Shown here piece after piece: positions 1 through 5,589 of a stretch of 6,110 nt of DNA. This DNA is from Methanobacteriota archaeon (GTDB taxonomy: Archaea > Thermoplasmatota > JASEFT01 > JAUWIS01). The DNA lies in NCBI GenBank assembly GCA_030605245.1, contig JAUWIS010000054.1, positions 1-6,110 on the forward strand, given 5' to 3'. Position 1 is the first letter of the stretch; each line of letters begins with the position of its first letter. The notes beneath the pieces are model-generated. The model had not been told where the DNA came from, did not search any database, and saw only the letters and a list, made by a program, of their open reading frames with translations. The position numbers and the translations under genes were made by a program.

Positions 1-1
1 A

Positions 2-820
2 ATCCTGCTTGGCAGTCTAAGACATCTTATTTTTATTCCCATGTTTATCATGATTTTTCTGAATCAAAGAAAAAATGGTTTTGTCCATTCCAGAAAAAAC
101 TGGCTTGTTTTCGCAGGCATCGGTGTTTTTGCCATAGCGCTTCCGAATATTTTCCAAAACATAGGGATGAAATACACAACCGCCTCCGTAAGTTCAATTA
201 TTCAGTCATCAGGGCCTGTTTTCACTATCGCGCTGGCCGTTATCCTTTTGGGAGAATCCCTAAATGCCAGGAAGGTTGCAGGTGCATTTATTGCTCTTGC
301 AGGTATGGTTATGCTTGTCAGTAACGGAACATTTTGCTTTGCAGGCAGCACATTCTACGGGAACATTCTTCTGCTGCTTTCCGCTATTTCCTATTCTATT
401 TCAGGCGTTATCACAAAAAAAGGGCTTAAAAAAAACTCACCTTTTACCATTCTCAGTTTCGGCATAATGATAGGATTTATTATTCTAACAATCACCTCTG
501 CCCTCACAGAGAACATCATGATTATAATATCGCTTTCCATCGAAACATGGTTTGTCATTCTGTTTCTTGCATTGTTCCCAAGTTTCATTGCCTCATGGTT
601 ATGGTATAAAATCTTGATAGACACAGAACTCTCAAAACTTGCTGTTTTTCTTTACCTCATGCCTGTTTTCGCAGTTTTGTTCTCATACATTATGATCGGT
701 GAAATCATTAATATTTACACAGTGTTTTTCGCGGGTTTGATAATCGGTGGGGTGGCAATCGCGCAGAGTGGGCCTGCTGAGACTTTCATGCCGTTGCAGA
801 ACAAGCAGAAAAGTATATAG
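2..820 (+). CDS. EamA/DMT-family transporter, 5'-truncated by the window edge
   Basis: Integral membrane protein of the drug/metabolite transporter (EamA) type, predicted to export or import a small metabolite that cannot be named from sequence. The reading frame is open from base 2, so the first ATG at 41 is probably internal: the residues before it (GSLRHLIFIPMF) look like the end of a family helix. About 272 residues are visible against roughly 290-300 usual, so perhaps 25-30 are missing. Very hydrophobic segments alternate with short basic loops, consistent with nine or so of ten helices. The family duplication is visible: the first half ends near ILLGESLNARKVAGAFIALA and the second near MIGEIINIYTVFFAGLIIGG, the typical 'GE' position of each EamA repeat. 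It ends with TAG and is followed by hairpin-rich non-coding DNA. No functional link to the mevalonate genes is evident. Family assignment is firm; substrate is unknown. Confidence 0.85.
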   Translation: MLLGSLRHLIFIPMFIMIFLNQRKNGFVHSRKNWLVFAGIGVFAIALPNIFQNIGMKYTTASVSSIIQSSGPVFTIALAVILLGESLNARKVAGAFIALAGMVMLVSNGTFCFAGSTFYGNILLLLSAISYSISGVITKKGLKKNSPFTILSFGIMIGFIILTITSALTENIMIIISLSIETWFVILFLALFPSFIASWLWYKILIDTELSKLAVFLYLMPVFAVLFSYIMIGEIINIYTVFFAGLIIGGVAIAQSGPAETFMPLQNKQKSI

Positions 821-821
821 A

Positions 822-1417
822 CTGACTGAAAGTCAGCCGTTCTTTTCTCTTTGCGACGGAAAAAATGCATTGCATTTTTTCCTAGCATCGTACGGAATTT
901 GCTATGCAAATTCCGTAGATCCGCAAGTCGCTTTCTCTTTTCTTACAAGAAAAGAGAAAGGGCTTTTGAACTCAGGTCACGGCGTATTTCTACCAGCCCC
1001 TTCTTTCTCTTAAGAAGAGAAAGAAGGACCTGGGGACTAAGAAAGAGAATTAAGGGGTTGCCAAAGGCAACTCCTTTTCTCTTTTCTTTTTCGCCAGCGT
1101 TCTACAAATTTGCAGGGCAAATTTGTAGAGAATAGGAGCTTCTGCTCCTATGAATTTTCTTTTCTCTTTGTGAAAAGAAAAAGGCTGTCCCGAACGCCGA
1201 AGGATAGGCCAAACTACCCCACAGGCCCGCAGAAAACTTGCTTCGCAAGTTTTGATGGAACTTTGTTCCATTTCTCTCCAAAAATTGCTGTTGCAATTTT
1301 TGGTGATTTCGAGGATTAAGTGGAACGAACATAATGAGTTCCACACAATCTACATGCAGAATGGCTTATGTACCAATAATTATTACTATCTTCACTTTCT
1401 GCCGAACACTTTGTTCG
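822..1417. repeat. Array of about fifteen distinct short hairpins; no gene in this 600-base gap
   Basis: No credible coding region lies here; open frames on both strands are short and lack family features. The stretch is packed with perfect or near-perfect inverted repeats of unrelated sequence, mostly with 3-nt loops: 822-836, 858-882 (12-bp arms), 891-917 (12), 931-960 (14, spacer 2), 999-1027 (13), 1052-1076 (11 with one G-T), 1101-1129 (13), 1132-1151 (8), 1155-1181 (10, loop 7), 1233-1253 (9), 1255-1271 (7), 1278-1303 (11), 1320-1344 (7, spacer 11) and 1403-1417 (6). A weaker imperfect pair spans about 1183-1211. Unique-stem hairpins alternate with polypyrimidine/polypurine ones built from CTTTCTCTTTT-like tracts (near 841, 931, 1000, 1076, 1155). 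The first may help end EamA transcription, but such a series is far more than one terminator needs. Function is unknown; cruciform-prone spacer, processed RNA or a protein-binding repeat region are all possible. Confidence 0.85.
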
Positions 1418-1430
1418 ACAACTTTAAATA
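1416..1430 (+). promoter_or_regulatory. Archaeal TATA box of the regulator/mevalonate operon
   Basis: TTTAAATA at 1423-1430 matches the archaeal TATA consensus, with only a partial BRE match just upstream (GACAAC). The usual 24-26 base distance from TATA centre to transcription start puts +1 at about 1451-1453, on the ATG at 1452, which predicts a leaderless transcript. The hairpin CGAACA-CTT-TGTTCG (1403-1417) abuts the box on its upstream side and could be an operator. This is an inference from consensus and spacing. Confidence 0.55.
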
Positions 1431-1451
1431 ATGGTAAATTTATTCGCCCTT

Positions 1452-2123
1452 ATGGATATTGCTGAAAAGATTGCTGGTGAAATCACACTCTCAGAAACGC
1501 CTGGTAAGACTATAAGGAAATGGAGGGAAACATTTCACCTGTCCCAGGGTATGCTTGCAGATTTCCTGAAAATATCACCGTCAGTGATAAGTGACTATGA
1601 ATCAGGAAGAAGGGCATCCCCAAACATATCTAGTGTGAGAAGGATTGTTAAGGCAATGATAAAACTTGATGAAACAAGAGGAGGGCTTACAATCAAGCAG
1701 TATTCAACAAAACTCAGTGATGCTATATTTGATATTAGGGAATTCACATCCGGAATTCCCGCAAAGGATTTTGTTAAATCCATTAAAGGAAAGGTTATGG
1801 CATCAAAGGAGTATCTGGACAGGAAAATCCATGGGTATACTGTAATGGACAGTTTGAAAGCAATCACATCATTTTCATCATTTGATTATCTGAAGGTTTA
1901 TGGCTGGAGCGCTGAAAGGGCATTGATATTTACTGGCGTGAAATATGGTAGATCCCCCATGGTTGCTGTGAGAGCCCATCCACTGAAGCCTGGGATGGTT
2001 GTTTACCAAAAACCTGAAAAGGTCGACAAATTAGCCGTTAAGCTTGCGGAGGTTGAAAGAATCCCTCTTGTTGTTTCTAATCTTTCTGTGAATAAAATAA
2101 TAGAGGAGTTAAGAAAATTGTAG
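1452..2123 (+). CDS. Archaeal helix-turn-helix transcriptional regulator upstream of HMG-CoA synthase
   Basis: DNA-binding protein of 223 residues when started at ATG 1452. A Cro/C1-type HTH covers about residues 18-72: LSQGMLADFLK forms the first HTH helix, ISPSVISDYESGRR the turn and recognition helix. The C-terminal part (about 75-223) contains WSAERALIFTGVKYGRSPMV followed by a basic/hydrophobic stretch and KLAEVERIPLVVS, recalling an archaea-specific regulator family (possibly COG1709) found next to mevalonate genes; I recognise it by pattern, not by search. Another in-frame ATG at 1431 would add seven residues, but it directly follows the TATA box and neither start has a Shine-Dalgarno site, so a leaderless start at 1452 fits better. 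Only nine bases separate the gene from HMG-CoA synthase, so they are probably co-transcribed, implying autoregulation and control of isoprenoid precursor synthesis. The C-terminal domain may sense a ligand; which one is unknown. Confidence 0.85.
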   Translation: MDIAEKIAGEITLSETPGKTIRKWRETFHLSQGMLADFLKISPSVISDYESGRRASPNISSVRRIVKAMIKLDETRGGLTIKQYSTKLSDAIFDIREFTSGIPAKDFVKSIKGKVMASKEYLDRKIHGYTVMDSLKAITSFSSFDYLKVYGWSAERALIFTGVKYGRSPMVAVRAHPLKPGMVVYQKPEKVDKLAVKLAEVERIPLVVSNLSVNKIIEELRKL

Positions 2124-2132
2124 GTGATATAA

Positions 2133-3173
2133 ATGGTAGGGATAGTAAGTTATGGTGCATACGTGCCACGATACAGGATAGAATCAAAGGATATAGCAAA
2201 GGTATGGGGTAAAGATGAGAATATTGGTAAAGGACTCGGTGTATTCAGCAAGTCCGTCCCAGGCCTTGATGAGGATGTTGCAACAATATCTGTTGAGGCT
2301 GCAAGAAATGCTATGAAAAAATGTTCTGTAGATCCGGGTGAGATAGGAGCAGTGTATGTCGGCTCTGAAAGTCATCCTTATGCAGTGAAGCCTACCGCAA
2401 CCATTGTTGCAGAGGCGATAGGTGCAGGTCCCCATTTAACAGCAGCAGACTATGAGTTTGCATGCAAGGCTGGCACAGCAGCAATCCAGACATGCATGGG
2501 GCTTGTAAGCTCTGACATGATAAAGTATGGTCTTGCAATAGGAAGCGACACGTCCCAGGGTGCGCCAGGTGACGCACTTGAATATTCTGCATCTGCAGGA
2601 GGCGCTGCATTTCTTATTGGGAAAGAAAACGTTATAGCTGAAATCAATAAAACATATTCATACACAACGGACACACCTGATTTCTGGAGGAGAGAATCGC
2701 AGAAATATCCGAGTCATGGTGGAAGATTCACAGGTGAACCTGCATATTTCAAGCATGTAATGAACTGTGCAAAAGGAGTACTTGAAAAAGTAGGAGCAAA
2801 ACCATCTGATTACAAATACGCTGTTTTCCATCAGCCAAATGGAAAATTCCCGGTTAGGGCTGCAAAAATGCTTGGTTTCACTTCTGAGCAGATTGAAACC
2901 GGTTTGCTTACACCAAGAATAGGTAATACCTATTCTGGTGCCACGCCTCTTGGGTTGGCTGCAATACTTGATGTTGCATCCCCGGGGGACAGAATATTTG
3001 CGGTTTCCTACGGCTCAGGGGCAGGTTCTGATGGTTTTGATATTACCGTGACAGAAAGCATTGAGAGACTTGATAGGAATCCTACCGTTGAATCATTCAT
3101 AGCAAACTCAAAATTTATTGATTACGCTACATATGTGAGATACAGGAAAAAACTTCATCTTGGAGGTGAATGA
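2133..3173 (+). CDS. Hydroxymethylglutaryl-CoA synthase, archaeal type
   Basis: Condenses acetyl-CoA with acetoacetyl-CoA to HMG-CoA, the second step of the mevalonate route to isoprenoid lipids; cytoplasmic. The 346 residues match the compact archaeal family and are shorter than eukaryotic enzymes. It has a thiolase fold: N-terminal MVGIVSYGAYVPRYR, probable catalytic Glu79 in GSESHPYAVKP, nucleophilic Cys111 in YEFACKAGTAAIQ, His233 in VFHQPNGKFP, Asn265 in IGNTYSGATPLG and the glycine-rich SYGSGAGSDGF near residues 292-302. The archaeal C-terminal signature (FIDYATYVRYRKKLH) is complete. AGGTGAT at 2122-2128 lies five to six bases before ATG 2133 and overlaps the stop of the upstream regulator gene, indicating tight coupling. 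All catalytic positions are present, so the enzyme should be active. In the known archaeal complex it shares its substrate channel with the thiolase through the DUF35 protein encoded two genes on. It plays the role called mvaS in bacteria. Confidence 0.96.
   Translation: MVGIVSYGAYVPRYRIESKDIAKVWGKDENIGKGLGVFSKSVPGLDEDVATISVEAARNAMKKCSVDPGEIGAVYVGSESHPYAVKPTATIVAEAIGAGPHLTAADYEFACKAGTAAIQTCMGLVSSDMIKYGLAIGSDTSQGAPGDALEYSASAGGAAFLIGKENVIAEINKTYSYTTDTPDFWRRESQKYPSHGGRFTGEPAYFKHVMNCAKGVLEKVGAKPSDYKYAVFHQPNGKFPVRAAKMLGFTSEQIETGLLTPRIGNTYSGATPLGLAAILDVASPGDRIFAVSYGSGAGSDGFDITVTESIERLDRNPTVESFIANSKFIDYATYVRYRKKLHLGGE
3162..3169 (+). promoter_or_regulatory. Ribosome-binding site that fixes the thiolase start
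   Basis: GGAGGTGA lies inside the last codons of HMG-CoA synthase, five bases before ATG 3175. The same frame is open a little further upstream, with a TTG at 3160, but that position has no ribosome site and the family begins at MRDVAVIGVG. The site therefore decides for ATG 3175, one base after the HMG-CoA synthase stop, an arrangement suited to translational coupling. Confidence 0.8.
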
Positions 3174-3174
3174 A

Positions 3175-4341
3175 ATGAGGGATGTTGCTGTCATAGGTGT
3201 CGGAGTAACAAAATTTGGTGAGCTGTGGGATAAATCATTGAGGGATTTAACGGCTGAAGCAGGTTTAAAGGCAATTCTGGATGCAGGTATAGCATCTAAG
3301 GATATTGATGCATTGTATGGTGGGAACATGTCATCAGGGCTTTTTGTTAATCAGGAGCACACTGCTGCATTGATAGCTGAGGCAGTAGGGCTTACAGAGA
3401 GGCATATACCTGCTACACGAGTTGAGGATGCCTGCGCATCAGGCGGTGTTGCCTTGCGTCAGGGCTATATTTCTGTTGCATCAGGAGTCCATGATATTGT
3501 TGTGGTTGGCGGTGCTGAAAAGATGACGGATGTAAGCCCTAGTTTAGCAACAGATGCACTTGCAACAGCAGGTGATCAGGAATGGGAGGCATTCTTTGGT
3601 GTAACATTCCCTGGATTATATGCAATGATAGCCAGAAGACATATGCATGAATATGGTACAACAAAGGAACAACTTGGTGCTGTTGCCGTAAAAAACCATC
3701 ATAATGGTTCTATGAATCCTAATGCACATTTTCAAAAGGAAATCACGCTTGAGCAGGCATTAAACTCAACCATGATTGCTGAGCCTTTAGGGCTTTTTGA
3801 CTGCTCACCAATAAGCGATGGTGCTGCTGTTCTGATACTCTGCCCCCTTGAAAGAGCAAAAGAATTTACAGACAACCCTGTTAAAATCGTTGCATCTGCA
3901 CAGGCGTCTGACACGCTTGCATTACATGGTAGAAGGGATATATGTACAATGGATGCAACTGTTGCAGCGGCAAATCGTGCTTACAAGCAGGCAGACATTC
4001 AATTAAAAGACATAGACCTTGTAGAGGTTCATGACTGTTTCACAATCAATGAAATTCTTGCTGTTGAGGATTTAGGTTTTGTTAAAAAAGGGGAAGGAGG
4101 GAAAGCATCTGAGAATGGTTTAACAGCACTGGATGGTGAGATACCTATTAATCCTTCCGGGGGGTTAAAATCAAAAGGTCATCCTGTTGGTGCAACAGGT
4201 GTAGCCCAGGCTGTTGAGATTGTAACACAGCTTAGAGGTGAAGCAGGCAAGCGTCAGGTAAAAAACGCAGAGATTGGTATGACACATAACATTGGTGGCA
4301 GCGGCGCAACCTGTGCAATCCACATTTTTGAGGTGGTATAA
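3175..4341 (+). CDS. Acetyl-CoA acetyltransferase (archaeal thiolase of the mevalonate pathway)
   Basis: Joins two acetyl-CoA to acetoacetyl-CoA, the unfavourable first step of the mevalonate pathway, pulled forward by direct transfer to HMG-CoA synthase. The protein has 388 residues, normal for the archaeal thiolase/SCP2-like family. Visible residues: nucleophilic Cys87 in VEDACASGG, His286 and Cys288 in VEVHDCFT, His336 in LKSKGHPVGATG, and the C-terminal NIGGSGATCAIHIF loop. HDCF in place of the NEAF of bacterial biosynthetic thiolases marks the archaeal/SCP2 type. The stop TAA at 4339-4341 lies within GAGGTGGTATAAATG, which is also the ribosome site and start of a following frame; an exact second copy 111 bases on serves the DUF35 gene. 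The ancestral arrangement was probably thiolase stop directly abutting DUF35 start. Function follows strongly from family and neighbours; this family also includes paralogues acting on other acyl-CoAs, which the context makes unlikely. Confidence 0.93.
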   Translation: MRDVAVIGVGVTKFGELWDKSLRDLTAEAGLKAILDAGIASKDIDALYGGNMSSGLFVNQEHTAALIAEAVGLTERHIPATRVEDACASGGVALRQGYISVASGVHDIVVVGGAEKMTDVSPSLATDALATAGDQEWEAFFGVTFPGLYAMIARRHMHEYGTTKEQLGAVAVKNHHNGSMNPNAHFQKEITLEQALNSTMIAEPLGLFDCSPISDGAAVLILCPLERAKEFTDNPVKIVASAQASDTLALHGRRDICTMDATVAAANRAYKQADIQLKDIDLVEVHDCFTINEILAVEDLGFVKKGEGGKASENGLTALDGEIPINPSGGLKSKGHPVGATGVAQAVEIVTQLRGEAGKRQVKNAEIGMTHNIGGSGATCAIHIFEVV

Positions 4342-4455
4342 ATGAAAGAAGTTAGCAGTCAGAAGTTAGCAGTCAGGGAGAAAGAGATAAGGGCATCTTG
4401 TTTCCTAACCCCTAACTCCTATATCCTAGCTCCCAAAAAGGAGGTGGTATAAATG
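4330..4455. repeat. Heptamer-repeat insertion flanked by a 15-bp direct repeat
   Basis: The 15-mer GAGGTGGTATAAATG occurs at 4330-4344 and again at 4441-4455. Between the copies are 96 bases with repeat structure: AGAAGTTAGCAGTC twice in tandem (4347-4374), then AGGGAG, a short centre, and four 7-base units in the opposite sense, CCTAACC, CCTAACT, CCTATAT and CCTAGCT (4404-4431), closing with CCC. Reverse-complemented, the right half has the same heptad theme (AGNAGTT) as the left, so the element can fold into an imperfect hairpin (GGGAG at 4376-4380 against CTCCC at 4430-4434). The layout recalls heptanucleotide repeat sequences known from cyanobacteria, or a MITE-like element with target duplication. 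The duplicated bases hold the thiolase stop, the DUF35 ribosome site and the DUF35 start, so both genes survive the insertion. Confidence 0.8.
4342..4452 (+). CDS. 36-codon reading frame created by the repeat insertion, doubtful gene
   Basis: The upstream copy of the duplicated ribosome site and ATG now starts a frame reading MKEVSSQKLAVREKEI and onward, ending in KKEVV at the TAA supplied by the second copy. It abuts the thiolase stop and the DUF35 start with no gap and has the same ribosome site as DUF35. The sequence is low-complexity translation of heptamer repeats with no recognisable domain. I infer a by-product of the insertion that may be translated and may keep ribosomes moving toward DUF35, not a selected protein. 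Confidence 0.25.
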   Translation: MKEVSSQKLAVREKEIRASCFLTPNSYILAPKKEVV

Positions 4456-4854
4456 GCTGTACCAAGATTCTGGAGGGAAATACCGCAGAGATACAATCTT
4501 GAAGGAACAGAATGCCCTAAATGTGGAAAAAAATATTTCCCACCTAAATCTGTTTGTGATTCATGCAGACGAGAAAGCATCGGAAAAATGAAAAAGGTGA
4601 AAATGTCAGGAAAAGGAAAAATATACACATACACAGTAATACATGTAGGTTCCAGCATGTTTCAACTCCAGACACCATATGTTATGGCAATAATTGAACT
4701 TGATGAAGGCCCAAGAATCACAGGGCAGATTGTTGACTGCGAAATAAATGATGTTAAAATCGGAATGAGGGTTGAGTCTGTTTTCAGGAAAATTGGTGAG
4801 GAAAGCAAATCAGGTGTTATCTATTATGGTTACAAGTTCAGGCTGATAAAATGA
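4453..4854 (+). CDS. DUF35 Zn-ribbon/OB-fold protein, thiolase-HMGCS scaffold
   Basis: Small protein of 133 residues with an N-terminal helix (MAVPRFWREIPQRYNLEG), a zinc ribbon with Cys21-x2-Cys24 and Cys35-x2-Cys38 (ECPKCGKKYFPP, CDSCRR), and an OB-fold from about residue 45 (SGKGKIYTYTVIHVG) to the C-terminus (YYGYKFRLIK). In the characterised archaeal complex a protein of this family sits between acetoacetyl-CoA thiolase and HMG-CoA synthase and lets the intermediate pass between them in a shared CoA-binding site. The position directly after both genes supports that role. GGAGGTG at 4440-4446 lies six bases before the ATG and is part of the duplicated 15-mer. All four zinc ligands are present and length is normal. 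The stop overlaps the next start as ATGA. Confidence 0.92.
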   Translation: MAVPRFWREIPQRYNLEGTECPKCGKKYFPPKSVCDSCRRESIGKMKKVKMSGKGKIYTYTVIHVGSSMFQLQTPYVMAIIELDEGPRITGQIVDCEINDVKIGMRVESVFRKIGEESKSGVIYYGYKFRLIK

Positions 4855-5387
4855 GAATACTTGCACACATATGCTGCGCACCCTGCTATGTACCTGTTCA
4901 TAAAAGACTGATTGATGAAAAACATAATGTTACAGGTTTCTGGTACAACCCAAACATTCATCCTTTTATGGAGTACAGGGCGCGTCTTGAGGCATTAATG
5001 AAATACCAGAAAATAGAGAACATTGAAATTATTTACAGGGATTAATACAATCTAAAAGAATTTCTTAAAGGACAGATAAACGCAAGTGACAGATGTGAGT
5101 TCTGCTACAAACAAAGATTAAATGAGACTGCAAAAACAGCAAAGGAAAAAAAATTTGACGCCTTCACAACAACACTGCTTGAATCACCGTTCCAGAAGCA
5201 TGAATTAATAAAAAACATTGGTGAGAAAATAGGAAAACAAAATAATATAAAATTTTATTATGAGGATTTCAGGCCATGGCATGAGCAGGGTAAAAAAGAA
5301 GCAAGCAGTTTAAGCCTTTACAGGCAGAGGTACTGCGGATGCATTTTCAGTGAAAAGGAAAGGTTTGGAAGGAAGGTTGTGGAATGA
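4851..5387 (+). pseudogene. queH: queH-like epoxyqueuosine reductase gene (DUF208) interrupted by an in-frame TAA
   Basis: QueH-family proteins reduce epoxyqueuosine to queuosine in tRNA using iron-sulfur chemistry. The first 64 residues begin MRILAHICCAPC (Cys8, Cys9, Cys12), run through FWYNPNIHPFMEYRARLEAL, and stop at TAA 5043-5045. The same frame then continues without any shift: YNLKEFLKGQINASDRCEFC (Cys82, Cys85), TTTLLESPFQKHELIKNIGE, DFRPWHEQGKKE and RQRYCGCIFSEKERFG (Cys162, Cys164), ending at TGA 5387. With one sense codon at position 65 the protein would be 178 residues, the usual size, with every family cysteine motif. The lost codon falls where the family commonly has an acidic residue, so GAA to TAA is the simplest change. 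No in-frame ATG follows closely to restart translation. It overlaps DUF35 by ATGA. Alternatives are a sequencing error or, less likely, readthrough; TAA is not the pyrrolysine codon. Archaea normally make archaeosine rather than queuosine, so the true substrate is uncertain. Confidence 0.82.
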
Positions 5388-5406
5388 ACTTTTTGATTAT
5401 TTTGAT
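5386..5406 (+). terminator. Possible T-rich archaeal terminator after queH
   Basis: Directly after the queH stop come TTTTT (5390-5394) and TTTT (5400-5403) in a T-rich stretch without a hairpin, the kind of oligo-T signal at which archaeal RNA polymerase can release. Weak, based on composition and position only. Confidence 0.3.
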
Positions 5407-5433
5407 AGCCCTCGTTTTCAGCAAAAAGATGAA

Positions 5434-5461
5434 CGGAAAGTTTTTATAAAACGAAATATAT
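5434..5461 (+). promoter_or_regulatory. Two overlapping TATA-like boxes upstream of the GNAT gene
   Basis: TTTATAAA (5443-5450) is preceded by the purine-rich BRE-like CGGAAAG, and AAATATAT (5454-5461) by ACGA. Start sites would fall near 5472 or 5484. That lies just outside the inferred cassette (from 5509), so transcription would enter the cassette from this chromosomal or attI-side promoter, as in known integrons. Downstream lie the two GAAC-N4-GTTC palindromes. Inference from consensus only. Confidence 0.45.
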
Positions 5462-5486
5462 CCTAAGTTGACTAAAACAAATAGAT

Positions 5487-5514
5487 GTATAAATGAACAT
5501 AAGTTCGGTTATAC
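5487..5514. other. 28-bp symmetric palindrome ending in a GTTATAC core, candidate attI-like or operator site
   Basis: The site reads as nested inverted repeats with mirror-image spacing: GTATAA (5487-5492), two bases, GAAC (5495-5498), ATAA, GTTC (5503-5506), two bases, TTATAC (5509-5514). The right end includes GTTATAC (5508-5514), identical to the 7-mer ending the attC-like site at 6104-6110. Integron recombination cuts between G and TT of such cores, so this is the expected left junction of the GNAT cassette. No R'' partner lies in the preceding 120 bases, so it is not the attC of an earlier cassette; an attI-like or secondary site fits better. It could instead be an operator for a dimeric protein. 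Confidence 0.5.
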
Positions 5515-5530
5515 CACTAAAATGAGAGGA

Positions 5531-5553
5531 TATACGAACTTGAGTTCGGGTAT
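5531..5553. repeat. Second GAAC-N4-GTTC palindrome, 41 bp from the first
   Basis: CGAACT-TG-AGTTCG (5535-5548) is a perfect inverted repeat flanked by TATAC on the left and GGTAT on the right. The 18 bases at 5536-5553 match 15 of the 18 at 5495-5512. The centres are 41 bases apart, close to four helical turns, so the two sites face the same side of the DNA. This fits two binding sites for one protein, either an integrase (compare the direct repeats of class 1 attI) or a regulator of the GNAT gene. Confidence 0.5.
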
Positions 5554-5589
5554 GATTGAGTTAAGCGACATTGCCTGAGGTGGTGAAAA

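Noticed and set aside
851..1346. Open frames of 60-100 codons on both strands in the 821-1430 gap
   Set aside because: They run through successive hairpins, are rich in Phe/Lys/Arg from polypurine tracts, have no ribosome site and resemble no family.
822..1417. CRISPR array
   Set aside because: There are many inverted repeats but no repeated unit with regular spacers; each stem has a different sequence.
1431..1433. ATG 1431 as the regulator start
   Set aside because: It directly follows the TATA box TTTAAATA and has no ribosome site; ATG 1452 agrees with the expected transcription start and with the usual family N-terminus.
3160..3162. TTG 3160 as the thiolase start
   Set aside because: It lies upstream of the GGAGGTGA site; ATG 3175 is correctly spaced and begins the conserved domain.
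5043..5045. Pyrrolysine or selenocysteine recoding in queH
   Set aside because: Pyrrolysine uses TAG and selenocysteine TGA; this stop is TAA, and no recoding hairpin is evident after it.
5388..5514. A second attC site ending at the GTTATAC core, which would make queH a cassette gene
   Set aside because: No GTATAAC-like R'' box or matching L'' is found between the queH stop and the core, and queH overlaps DUF35 in an operon.
5560..5566. GTTAAGC, a perfect GTTRRRY match, as the cassette boundary
   Set aside because: It lacks a partner box with attC spacing and does not match the R' at 6104-6110; a 7-mer this degenerate is expected by chance.
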